DNA of 64,000 bases from Corythucha ciliata (lineage: Eukaryota > Arthropoda > Insecta > Hemiptera > Tingidae). This document shows positions 48,741 through 59,500 of this stretch, piece after piece. A program made the position numbers and the translations under genes. The stretch is from assembly GCA_038030265.1 (NCBI GenBank), contig CM075943.1, positions 39,804,001 to 39,868,000 of the forward strand, read 5' to 3'. Below the pieces are notes generated by a model, which ran no database searches, was not told where the DNA came from, and was given only the letters and a program-made list of their open reading frames with translations. Position 1 is the stretch's first letter; each line of letters starts with the position of its first letter.

Positions 48741-48914
48741 CAAAGGATGATAAGGAGCCTCGTGGAGATTTCCGCTGTGGACCCCGATATAGGTCCTGAT
48801 CCTGCTACATATTGCATAATTCACTTAAGGCTGCGGTGTCTTCGTGTGAGCATTCCTGGTGGTGCGTGGAGGAGCCCTCTTACCACGGGAACGAAGTATG
48901 AAATAAGGGAAAAT

Positions 48915-48936
48915 GAGAGAGAGAGAGAGAGAGAGA
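48915..48936 (+). repeat. (GA)11 microsatellite
   Basis: Eleven uninterrupted GA units. Confidence 0.95.
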
Positions 48937-49096
48937 GTGAACATTTATTATCTTTCTCTCTTCATCTCTTTCTTTTTCTTGTTCGGTTTGTCTTGTCCTT
49001 GCCTATAAAAATATTAAAATGTAAAATTTGGCCGCCCCTCGAAATTTGCCGCCCAGGGCTATAGCCCCGGTAGTCCCCCGCCACGATCCGGCCCTG

Positions 49097-49184
49097 GCTC
49101 CAGAGCAATTCATTTCCACCCATCTTCTCCATTAACATTTGTTTTAATTCAGAAAGGACGGATGGAAATGAACGGCTCTGGAGC
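49097..49184. repeat. Inverted repeat (hairpin) beside the hAT-like terminus
   Basis: GCTCCAGAGC..ATTCATTTCC at 49097 is mirrored by GGAAATGAACGGCTCTGGAGC ending at 49184. Arms are about 24 bp with a 35-bp loop. It abuts the CCGGCCCTG terminus exactly. Confidence 0.6.
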
Positions 49185-49249
49185 AGAATTTTGAGCAAAT
49201 GGAAAACGCTACTAGACTGTACTTCTACTAGACTACTTCGACTGAACTT

Positions 49250-49465
49250 GGTCAAATTGAGAAAAAAGCTCTCACCCACAGCTATAGAATTTAGAAATAC
49301 TAAGCTAATTATCCGCAAAAACTGAAGAAAAAAAATTATTCACCGCTCAAATTCAGAAAACGCTAATTCGCGGCTTCTGTAGGCAACTTACTGAAATAGA
49401 GAAAATGTGCTAATCCCCAGTTTCTGTAGGGCCTTACGTGGCTAAAATTGAGAAGGCTCGCTAAT
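49250..49465 (-). repeat. Family A array, reverse orientation
   Basis: Units such as AAATTGAGAAAAAAGCTCTC, AACGCTAATTCGCGGCTTCT and GTGGCTAAAATTGAGAAGGC. It continues at 50525 after the fold-back element, so that element split one array. Confidence 0.7.
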
Positions 49466-49469
49466 AGAC

Positions 49470-50490
49470 CGAGAGCTGGCGACAGTCCCATTCAACCGGA
49501 AGAACATAGTCCGGAAACTTTGTCTCATTTGACAGGTTTTATGGAGCAGAATAGGAATATGAGCGTCTGCCAGCGTTTGTCTGAGGCGTTTGCCCTCAGC
49601 GGAAAATCAAATTCTCCGAATTTGGGTCATGTAACTGGTCTGACAGGTTTTTTGGAGCTAAATAAGAATATAAACGTCTATCGGCGCCTGTACGAGGCAC
49701 TTGCCCTCGGTAGTCAGTTAAATTCCCCAAATTTGGAACATGAATTAGATGAAAGAACACATAGTCCAATAACATGGCTCATTCAGTACGCTTTTGGAAC
49801 TGAATGCGCCAGGGATGGTTGCTCTCAGTAGGCAGTCAAAATACTTGGGACATGAATTAACTGGAAGAACTCATTCATGAAACTCGCCTCATTCTAAAGG
49901 TATTTTGGAGCTAAATACGATTATGCGCGACGACCGGCGTCTCCCAGGGGCCTTTGCCCTCAGGTTAATGCTCGAATTTGGGACATGAATCTAACCGTTG
50001 GATCATATTCATGAAAATGGCCTCATTCGATAGTTTTTTTGGAGCTGAATACGAATATTGCCGTCTGGCGGCCATGTGCCTTCGAAAACTTGATTTGTTG
50101 CCGAGGGCAAACGCCCCTGGCAGTCACATACCGAGGTTCATATTCGTATTCAGCTACATAATACCCGTCAAATCACAAAAGTCAAATGGTCACGTTCATT
50201 CCGTTTATTCATGTCCCAAATTTAGGGTATTTGACTGCCCACTGAGGGCAAACGTTCCTGACAGACGCTCATATCCGTATTTAGCTCCAAAAGCCTACCG
50301 AATGAGTCAAGTTACAAGACTAAGTTCTTTCAGCTTATTCGTTTTCAAAATTTAGGGAAACTGACTGACTGCGGAGGGCAAATGACCCCGGCAGACACTG
50401 ATATTCGTATTCAGCCCCACAAAAGCTATCAAATGGAACAATTTTCAAGACTATGTTCTTCCAGTTGAATGGGACTGTCGCCAGCTCTCG
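49470..50490. mobile_element. Fold-back element, 1.02 kb, arms built of internal repeats
   Basis: The ends are CGAGAGCTGGCGACAGTCCC at 49470 and GGGACTGTCGCCAGCTCTCG ending at 50490, perfect 20-bp inverted complements. Inverted similarity continues inward (ATTCAAC-GGAAGAACATAGT) and through most of the arms. The arms consist of repeats of about 110-170 bp, each with GACAGGTTTTNTGGAGCTNAAT, GAATAT, GCGTCT and GTTTGCCCTCAG words. CCCTCAG-type anchors lie near 49594, 49706, 49820 and 49952 forward, and GAGGGCAAA anchors near 50104, 50247 and 50378 reversed. Orientation flips near 50085. This is the architecture of fold-back (FB/Galileo-like) elements. The open frame 49448-49831 simply reads two units and repeats itself. 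No transposase. No clear flanking duplication. Confidence 0.85.
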
Positions 50491-50524
50491 AACTATAATG
50501 AGCTGTTCTTGGGGCAAGTACGCT

Positions 50525-50715
50525 GCACAAAGTTTGAAAGAGCGCTAAATTCTTGATTGGGGAAAAAAGCGAATTCCAGACTGAAATTGAGAAAGCTCTA
50601 ATTCGCGATTTAAATAGAGACCATTTTAGGTTAAAATTGAGAAAAAACGCTAATTTTCTGTTCGTGGGCGAGTCAACGTCTAAAGTTGAGAAGAAACGCT
50701 AATTAATGACAATCT
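50525..50715 (-). repeat. Family A array, reverse orientation
   Basis: Units such as TGAAATTGAGAAAGCTCTAA and TTAAAATTGAGAAAAAACGCTAATT. It is the continuation of the array left of the fold-back element. Confidence 0.65.
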
Positions 50716-51044
50716 TCTCGCAAATTTATGAACAGTTTCTACATGGATTGATGGGTTCCTGGGGAAGAATCAAACGTTATTCTGCCCCCCCACCCCCCGA
50801 ATCAATAACTGGTCACATCTTTGTAATATCGGCTGTAGGCTCAAAATTCCATACCGTGGGACTCGTTTCATTTCCATCGGTATCATGTACTTTTACGTGC
50901 ACCGCTTTCAGGGACAGATCCTAGAAGATTCCTGATCGAACGGGGTGCGACATCGCGCTGCCAATCGTAAAAAACGAGCTAGGATCATACACTGGACAGG
51001 GGGCGGGAGTGTGGCAAAGCGGTAACTATCCTCGGCCACAGTTG
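50716..51044. other. Spacer, no recognisable gene
   Basis: Unique-looking sequence with a C-rich run near 50784. Confidence 0.35.
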
Positions 51045-51880
51045 GTAACTAACCAATTTCTTCAGCGAATTTCACAAGAAATTTCTGAGTCTGGCACTTC
51101 CAAAGAACAAATTGACGGATCTGACTCTTTCACTCACCGAGATCGCTTATTTGGCTCTTACGAAACCCGAATTTGGCAGATTCCATTGTCCCAAAAATTT
51201 GTTCGCGGATTTGACTCACTCAAAAAAAAAATTTCACTTGCTTTGGCTCATGAAAAAACAAATTTTCCCCATGGAGTCCAAGGATGAACTACGACCAACC
51301 AGTGATTACAGTTTTGGGACAACAACCATCTGGATTTTGGGATTAAATTGTGCCCTTAGTTTCACGAAATAATTGACAAGAAAGTTGAGCTTTGAGAACT
51401 AATTTGACAATTCCAGGCCGAATCGTATGATTCTGAAGAAAAACGACCGTTTTCTACTTACATTTTTAACAAAACGTTCTAGGATCCTGGGGATAGAATT
51501 AGCCACTTTTGGCTAGAAAATATATATTTAAGAACTAGTTTTGACAGTTTGACTCCGAAGACCGAATTTCGTGGATTATTGGATCTCACAGAACCCATCA
51601 GAATTCGGAGTTTTGTCTGTTTAAACGAAATAAAATTGTCGTTCTGGGACGTCAGTAACCAATTTCGCAGGATTGGCTCGTCCATTCCATAAATAAATTT
51701 CTTGGGTTTTGCAGCTTTGGCTCATTAGAAACCAATGTCAGCCCTTGAATAAGCCAATCCAACGAAATTTCGTTTTTGGATTGGTCAGTAGCGCTAAAGT
51801 TTGTTTTTAATGCGGCGAAAGCCGTGAAATTGCAGGGCTATTCATTCTTGCGAAATTGGTTTCTAAAGAGGAAACCCCGC
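51045..51880 (-). repeat. Family B arrays, changing orientation
   Basis: From 51045 to about 51300 and near 51560-51720 the units are reversed (AACCAATTTCTTCAGCGAATTT, AACCAATTTCGCAGGATTGG). From 51740 to 51880 they are forward (CCAACGAAATTTCGTTTTTG, TGCGAAATTGGTTTCTAAAG). The orientation switch lies near 51730. Confidence 0.65.
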
Positions 51881-54800
51881 GAATTTGGTCGTGGGCACAC
51901 TCTACACACATATTCGAGCTCAACGTTGATGTCGACTTATTGTTAGACGCAGAATTTGACTACGTGGCCCCCAAACCGGTAATTTTACTGGCTATTAGCC
52001 ATTTCCTAAAATGAAAGTTTAGGTCTTTGAAGCTGAATAGAATGCGAGAAGTTATAGCCACCAAAATCTCAGTTTTCAGACCGGCAGTTTTCTTCAAACA
52101 ACTCGAAATATTCGGTCAAAAACCACCATCCAGGAGCCCCAGGAGATATAGCACTCCTCCACCGCTCATTTTTTTTTATAGTTTCACGGGTGCAACTCCC
52201 TACCCAGTCACCTAATTTGGTGATGATCTCACCAAATCCCATCTCATTTTTTTCCTTTCAAAGTAAAGTAATTTATTACACAGCTCGTTCCAACCTTTGC
52301 ATATTTCAGCCCAAATTAATTTTCCGTCTTAAATCAGATCTCAGCGGGCAATTATGAAAGTGCAGAGAGAGGGAAAAGAGCAAAACGTTTCTCAAGCTCG
52401 ACGCTGTTTTTATTGCCAATTATACTAGTCCGCTCACCCTTCATCTCGTCTTAATAGGCTTTGTTATGAAAAAAAAACAACCTCACTTATTGGTCTATTC
52501 CTCCCGATATTATTTATTTCATTTCCACCTCTATTAAACCTTGTAGACAGCGGCTATAACAACCCTTTCATTTCTGTTTTTTCTTTAGAGTTCTGGAGGT
52601 CAACTCTCTTTGGTCGTCTTCAGGGGAGCGAGTAGGTTGGAGGTGGTTAATTATTATCACTTTTAAATCATCAAACAAAACGACTGATTTGCCTCTGCCA
52701 AAATTTTACCTGTGCACGTTTACTTTCCTATTTCACAAAGTGTGTCAGTTTTCCACTCTCGGGTGTTTGTTTAGTTTATCCGGCGCGGCGTGGCGTGGCG
52801 CACTTTCCAACCGTGGCTTGGAAGCAACTCCCCGAGCAATTGTTCAAAATGACCTTGCCTGACCATTCAGGACGTTCACCTGAAGAATCCCCCCCCCCCC
52901 GCGCACGGCGAACCCTACCATTTCAGGCCTATTTAGTGAATCAAGCACGGTCAGTATGGTCTCTTTTCACTTTGTTTTCAAGAGAGTTTTTTTACCCTCT
53001 CTCTCTGAGTTTCGAGATAACAGTTCAAGGCTAGAACTAAGTAAGACCCTTTTCCATTTTAACGACCTCATTGTTTCTCGTGTTTTAAAGCGAAGAAAAT
53101 GTCTTTTCACTGTCATCCTATCAGCGTATAAATGCAAAGTGCATTCCTGTGGAATCTAACGGGCTTTCTAAACATAGATTAAGCTCCTTTTACGTTCCTT
53201 CAGATGGGATTCCCCGTCCCCACGATACCGCCTGGTTTTTCGTGTACTACAAATGAACGCCGAAGTTGTACAAACGAGAAGTTCATCTCAAACAAAACTT
53301 TTTTTTTTTTTTTCAGAACTATTTTCAGCTCTCTCCATCATTTCCCCTAACACGCTTCATTTATCAAGTTAATTAGTTAATATAGGGAGGGAACGCTTCT
53401 TTTAATTATTTCAAATCCAGCCCTTTAACGGCATAAATCATCCGGTTGGAATGGAAGAGACAATTTTTTCCAGTTCCAAGGCTGGTGCCGACGGCCTACT
53501 GATGGTACGTATTTTCAATTTTACGAAACTTGACACAGTTAGACACCTCTCGTTATCGTTGAGTAATAATAACGCGAGGCATCGCTGCGTCAATTAGGCC
53601 CAAGGTCAATAAGGGCGGGGGTGTAGGCGTCTGGCATTTCAAGATAATGAAATATCAATTTTTCAATTTTCAGATTCTTGCTCAAGTGTGGGTGTGGGAG
53701 GCGAAGAAGCTTTTTATTTTTAGCGGGCCCAGTATTTGAAGTGTGAAATTGTGGGGGGAGGAGAGTATTATGATAGTGTAATCGAACTTCAGGAACGAGT
53801 TTTTTTTCTTTAAAAAAAAAAAAAAACAGCTTTTATACTATTGTAATTAATTCCGCGCCGAGTAACGGGAACCTCCTTCATCCCTTTCACAAGAAAAAAA
53901 ATCTGAAATGCAGAAATGTAGAAGAGACTGCAGGAAACAAAAGAAAGGCCGACTAGCGGGTAGCGGTACGGCTTGGCGTAAATACACTTCTTCCCTCTTT
54001 TTTTCAATGTATAGGTAGGCGTTAGGCGACCACGAGAAGGGAAGAGAAGTACGCGCTTATGTTATATCTAAGTGAAAAACATATCTTGACGACAACACCG
54101 TGGTAGAAAATATTGGCAGACAAAAGTAAAGTATCACGATCTGTGACCTTCACTCTCCTATCAGGATCTGCATCTGCGTCTGGCAATTTAAATTTCCTTC
54201 CCCTCCTGAAACATGCTTTTGGACTCGAAAAAATCAAGTTATTACTCATCCTTGGCCGCTCAGTGCTAATTTCTGTCAAACAAACTGATTCGATCATAGC
54301 CCGGATGGAAGTTTAGCCGGGGGTCCCAAAATTTACCAGACCGGCACAGTCCGAAAGTGCCGATAATCCGTTATATACTTATATTTGTACTTGGAAATGG
54401 CTAAACTCACGAAGTTGGGGTTTAAAGTGGTGAAATCAGCAGTTGCTTACCAATTACCATCGACGTAACTCGTAATCACGACCGTATAAAAGAAGTGGAA
54501 GGTGACTTCAGGAATCATCCGTTTTGTCTCTGCGGTAGCGATTAAATACGCCAAGCCTTGTGTCTATTCTGAGGGGAGGGGGGTACCTTGCCCCTTCACG
54601 GAAAATTCCTCGTTACGGCCATGGCTTGATGGCAAGCGGCATCGCCACAGCCTTTGTTTTTTAGCAAAAACGCCGACATCAGCATCAGAGGGAGGAACCC
54701 GTTCAACGAATCGTCTGATGGAAAATCTGTTTTAATTTTCGGATTAAAATTCGAGAATTTTAGTTATATTTGCTAGCAGCATCGCGTTCATCTCACTTTG

Positions 54801-55190
54801 ATTTTAATTCGGGTAATAGACAACTCAATACGCGGTTTATGAGACCCCCCCCCGGCCCCAGACAATAGTAACTCGTGAAATGCAAAGCCGGCACGCCCAA
54901 AAAGCACTTCAAAGGAGACGTCAGCGTCTATTAGAGGGTGTACAAATTAGCGGTTTGAATTATCATAAAATTCGTCGATTGGTCGGTTGGTTGGCTAAAA
55001 TTGGTCGGTTTTCTTAGCCCCAGAGCATCTCATCCCTGTGTCGAGGCTCTTCCTTGTATTGGACTCTATATGGCTGTCGAAAGCGTGGCCGTCATTTGTA
55101 AGAAAATTCGTGCGGGTCCCCTAAAAACGTGCACGCAAGCGGACATTTTCAGAGCTGTCGATTCTGCGGTGCCGTCCATGCTGAAGTGAA
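51881..55190. other. 3.3 kb without recognisable gene
   Basis: Contains A-run 53812-53826 and T-run near 53300. A single family B unit pair is near 54390-54440. Frames such as 54502-54735 (+) have no known domain. Confidence 0.4.
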
Positions 55191-55194
55191 TTTT

Positions 55195-55810
55195 TAATTA
55201 ATGAAATCAGGCGAGCTTGCTTTTATTGAGAGCAAATCCCACGAAATTAGATCTTTAGCGAGTGAAATTGCCTCCTTAGAGAGTGAAATCGGTTTTTTAG
55301 CAAGGAAACCCCACGAAATTGGTTGTTCGTAGCAACCGACATTGCTATTTGCGAGAAAACCCCTCAAAAATGCTTTTTTAGTGAACAAAGCCCACGAAAT
55401 TGCTATTCCAGGGCGGAAAACCTGCACATTGCTTTCCTAGCGAGGGAAGTTGCTTCTATAGCGAGCGATTTTTTATTTTTCTTATTTTTTTAGCGAGCAG
55501 AATCTACAAAATTAGTTTTTAGGCAGCAAAACCTGCGAAATTGCTTTATGAGAAAAACCAGCAAAATAGTTTTTTCCGTTGTAGCTCCTTGTTCAGAAAA
55601 CCCGCAAAGCACATTCCTAACGAGCGAAATTCTCTTTATTATAGCGAAGCACGAAACTAAAACGCACGAATTGTCTTTTCGTAGGAGAGCGAATCCCCCG
55701 AAAATTGTTTTTTGAAGACCTAAACCCACGAAATTGCTGCTTCAGTGAGCTTAACCCCCGCGAAATTGATTTTTCAGTTATAGGGAGACCCGCGAAATTG
55801 TTTTCTTTGT
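55195..55810 (+). repeat. Family B array, variant with TTTTTAGCGAGCAAA
   Basis: Units such as CACGAAATTGGTTGTTCGTA, TGCGAAATTGCTTTATGAGA and CGCGAAATTGATTTTTCAGT alternate with AGCGAGCAAAACCC-like words. Here AGAGCCAAACC of the other arrays is replaced by AGCGAGNNAAACC, a local subfamily. Confidence 0.75.
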
Positions 55811-56325
55811 ACAGTCGTTCGAAATAACCTGCTTTGCTACCTTCCGTGGAAGATGAACGAGGGTTATTGCTCCTGGGCGTGCGATATGAAATCCAATCGT
55901 GAGCAATGGGCCCATTGCTTACGGTTCTTCCCTCACTTTTTCTATCGGCTTCCAATCTGAAGTATTGGGGCACGAAAGCCACTGACAATGTTCTTACTCC
56001 AGTATTCTAGAACAATAGGATCGTTCGTTTGTCGTCCGGAGCTGCTCTGGACTGCACGTTCAGTCCGAAAAGCTTTCTTCTTACGTTCTTTTGTAAACCC
56101 GAACTACACTGAAAGCGTTCGTTTGTCAAATCTCGGACTGTTCAGTGCAGCACAAAGCACTATCTACACTGAAAAATTAGGAGGAGCTTGCTGCTCGAAA
56201 TGTCATAACCTGCTCGATAATTGCCTTTCGTCAACAATTTCTGTCTGGGAAGCGGGAATAGTTCATAATAGTATAATTATTATATGTATACCGAGTGCAT
56301 TAAGTACGATTTTTATGCGCGAGTT
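55811..56325. other. Spacer with an 18-bp perfect palindrome
   Basis: AGCAATGGGCCCATTGCT at 55902-55919 is a perfect palindrome. The frame 55988-56329 (+) has no recognised domain. No other feature. Confidence 0.4.
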
Positions 56326-56560
56326 GTAATTTAGTGCCCGAGGCGCAACCGTACGTTCAGTCTAAAATTCGTTCATGAATGAAAACGTCTATAAATACAA
56401 CACTGAATTTACACCGTGACATTAGCCTTCTTACGGCATTCGGAGTGATGTATAGAGAAAATTCTGTAATAAGGCAGACGTCACGGAGTAAGTTTAATTT
56501 TGTATTTCTTGACGTTTTCATTCGTGAAATAATTTAAGACTGAACATTTTAGTGCACTCA
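56326..56560. repeat. Diverged inverted repeat, about 235 bp (MITE-like)
   Basis: The left arm (from about 56351: GTACGTTCAGTCTAAAATTC, then GAATGAAAACGTCTATAAATACAA, then GAATTTACACCGTGAC) is mirrored on the right (GTCACGGAGTAAGTTTAATTTTGTATTTCTTGACGTTTTCATTC in pieces, then AAGACTGAAC near 56545). Arms are about 80 bp at roughly 80% by eye. Non-coding and old. Confidence 0.6.
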
Positions 56561-59500
56561 TGATGACGCCGGGGCGTTAAAGTGCGCTTAGCATAGTAAA
56601 CAAAGAAGTGTGGAGAGACTAGCCTACATGTGTAATACCTTGATACTGGAACTCTACTCATGAAGGACCTTAAAAAATGGAAAATTGACTTCTTGATTGT
56701 TTTTCTGGCGTTTTAATTAATATTTTCAATTAATCTGGGTGTAGGAAAATAGCGTACGAAACTCTTGCGGCACTTCTCACTCCGTAATCGCGTGATTACC
56801 GGCACTCCTCGTGCGCTAACTCTCACACTCGAACGGAATGAAGTGCGTTCCGCACTCGAATCGTAGTACTATTTTTTTCAATTAATCCTATTTTTCATGA
56901 AAGAGACCTTTAATTTTGACGTTTCCAACGAACTGTCATTAACTTTTCTTTCCGGCGACAGAGAGATAAATTCCTTTTAGCGAACACTAAACAAAAAAAG
57001 CTTTATTGGAATTTAAATATTTTGCTCGTTTCGTCAATTGAAATATATTTTTTTTCCTCTCCTTCTCTTGGGCCACTCAATCCCCGAGAATTCAAACCCT
57101 CCACAACAACAAGGAATTCCCAATGTTGAAGTCATTCACCCCCTCCTTTCCCACCTTTTCTTATTCCACAAACCAAAATTTCCTCTGGCTCTCAAGTCTC
57201 AAGCTTTTTTTTATGTGCACGCTTTACCCCCTAGCCCCTGCACCATTTCCAAACGAGCGTAAGGTGGCAGAAACTGTTTTCCCAATAAAAAAGAGCTTCT
57301 TTTTTTTGTTCACGCCATCCCTTTTCGAACCCCGTTTCATCAGGTTTACGTCTTATTCGAATTCGAACAATATCTAACAATGCTTCAAACAAAGCTGAGC
57401 GCTGGGCTGTTGAAAAAAAAAACAAATTGTATGTTTTTTTTCTCTCCCTCTCGCTCATACACTCTCTTTCTTCCTGGATTGTGAATCGACGATCTTTTCT
57501 TTATTTTATTAAAGAAACAAAACGGTGAGCACAAAGCCCTTACCCACCCGTCTAACACCATGACATCTACTGAGAGCAATAAAGACAACTAGGGAAACTG
57601 CACCACACCACACAGTGCGGTGGAATTAGCCAAATTGCTCCGGTCGGGTGGATTATAAAGCTCTTTAGTCGCACTAAGTGTCTTTCAGCTCTCATATAGG
57701 GTATAGGGCCCTTAAGACAACTTGGTGGACATAAAAGTTCCGGCCATGAATAAATTGCATAATTTTTAACGGGCAGTCTGTTATCACCTTTATGTAATGG
57801 GATGAACAAAGTTTTGTCAACGAGAGCACCAGCTCAGGTTGAGTGGGAGGGATGCTTTGTTTCTAAAGTAAATAAATGGGAAGATCCCCCTTCCCCTCAC
57901 ACACACATCTGCTATCACGAGGAAACATTTGGGGAAGGCATCGAACTGTTTATTTATAAAAATAGTTTAATAAACGCACCATTCTGCCCCGGATTGCGTA
58001 GTATATCATGGACTTGGCGTTAGTTCAAAAGGCAGCGACGGGCAACGGACCAGTAGTATAGACGAGTTTACACACAAAAGGTATTGGAGACGGGTGCTCT
58101 TGTCACTCCTCTCTCCTCTCAGGGGGTCTCATACAAAAATTGGATTCACTCCCCCCCCCCTTCCCTACTGGCATAAAAAAATAAGTTTGCGCGAAAATGT
58201 GTTCGTTTTCTATAGAAAAAATGTATTAAATCCTCCTAATCAATGCTTTCAATGCCTACAACACTCTGAAACCAATATAACTTAATTTTCAAGAAGTGGC
58301 TGGTATGACGTTAGTGGAATGGTAGAGAGGGGGATACATTATCTTATGGAAAAGGGTAGAGATGCGCAAGAGGCTCGTAATGGGAAAATAATTAAATTTT
58401 CCTTCCTCCCCGCGAGCGGTTTTATGGCCTAAGTAGATAGAAGCACCCACTCCCACCTCGGAAGTGAGACCAGAACCTTTTAAATTCAAATAATAATTTT
58501 CCGGGAATTATCACGGTGTGAGAGGGAGGGGGGCTCCATTTGAAGTTTGTTTTTTAAAACTTATTCTGCTCCTGCCCAGCGATGATATTACTGTTATTTG
58601 GCGGAACTCAATTTTTGAAGATACTGCGTTTATAGTGAATTTGTTGAGTTATTTAAACGAAGGAAACAGTGGTTGAAATTTCTTTATTTGGTGCTGCGGG
58701 TTGAGACCGACTGGGTCTTGAAGCTTCCAGAAAAAATTGTCTCGATTTTTCATTTTCGTTCACCCAGGACAAAAAAATCAGTTCTCTACTGCGATATTAG
58801 CAAGGGAAATTTTCGGGGAAAACTGGGACACAAGGGAAATGAGCGAAGCTGTTCTTTCGAGACAAATAATTCAGTCTCACCCCCCACTATTCTATCACTT
58901 CCCCAAAATCTCCTGACAGGTCCCTTCTTCCTTACAAAACTCCCTTTTTCGTTAAACGTGAAAAACAGGAAAAGGCTTCCCCTCTAAATAAAAGTTCATT
59001 CCAATGGATGAAGCCCTCGCCCCACCACACCTTTGAACACCTTTCTCTTCACCCAGAACGCAATCGGAAATCATTTGCAGGCAATTCTCTGACGATCTAC
59101 GGATCTAATAACATTCATCGATCAGTCAGTCTGCCTCCTCGTTTTATTCCCTCCCCTCACCCCGCACAAACCTCCAATCTACCTCTCTCTTAACAACCAA
59201 ACAGCCAGCCGTGCACCCGAGCAATCGCGCGCAACCAAGAGCGAGAGAGACCTTCTCTCGAAGTACACAACTTGCAATCCTCGTCCATTAATCAAGAATG
59301 TAATCGTGGCAATTACCGAGGTCGGGAAGGTGGAAATGGGGAAGAGGAGATGGATGAGGGTGGTGTTCTGGGGGGGGGGGAGGCACTCTCTGGTAAAGGC
59401 ACTTTTCAAAAGTTGATAAATTGGAAGTAAAATACTTCGTTGATGAAAGACGAGCTTTCGCAAAACTGTTATTTAAAGAAAACACAACGTGACAGCCTGA

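Larger units (their letters stand above)
48045..49096. mobile_element. Possible hAT-like element bounded by CAGGRCCGGAT ends
   Basis: CAGGACCGGAT at 48045-48055 is mirrored by ATCCGGCCCTG at 49086-49096, one mismatch in 11. The bases next to the right end (CCAGGGCTATAGCCCCGGTAGTCCCCCGCCACGATCCG in part) resemble the GC-rich termini of many animal DNA transposons that begin CAGGGCCGG. The interior holds family A (reverse) and B repeats and a (GA)11 run at 48915-48936, and no transposase. No convincing target duplication is seen, so these could be ends of two different copies. Confidence 0.4.

Noticed and set aside
49448..49831. 127-codon frame with internal peptide repeats
   Set aside because: It lies inside the fold-back element and reads two of its direct repeats; other units of the element have stops in this frame.
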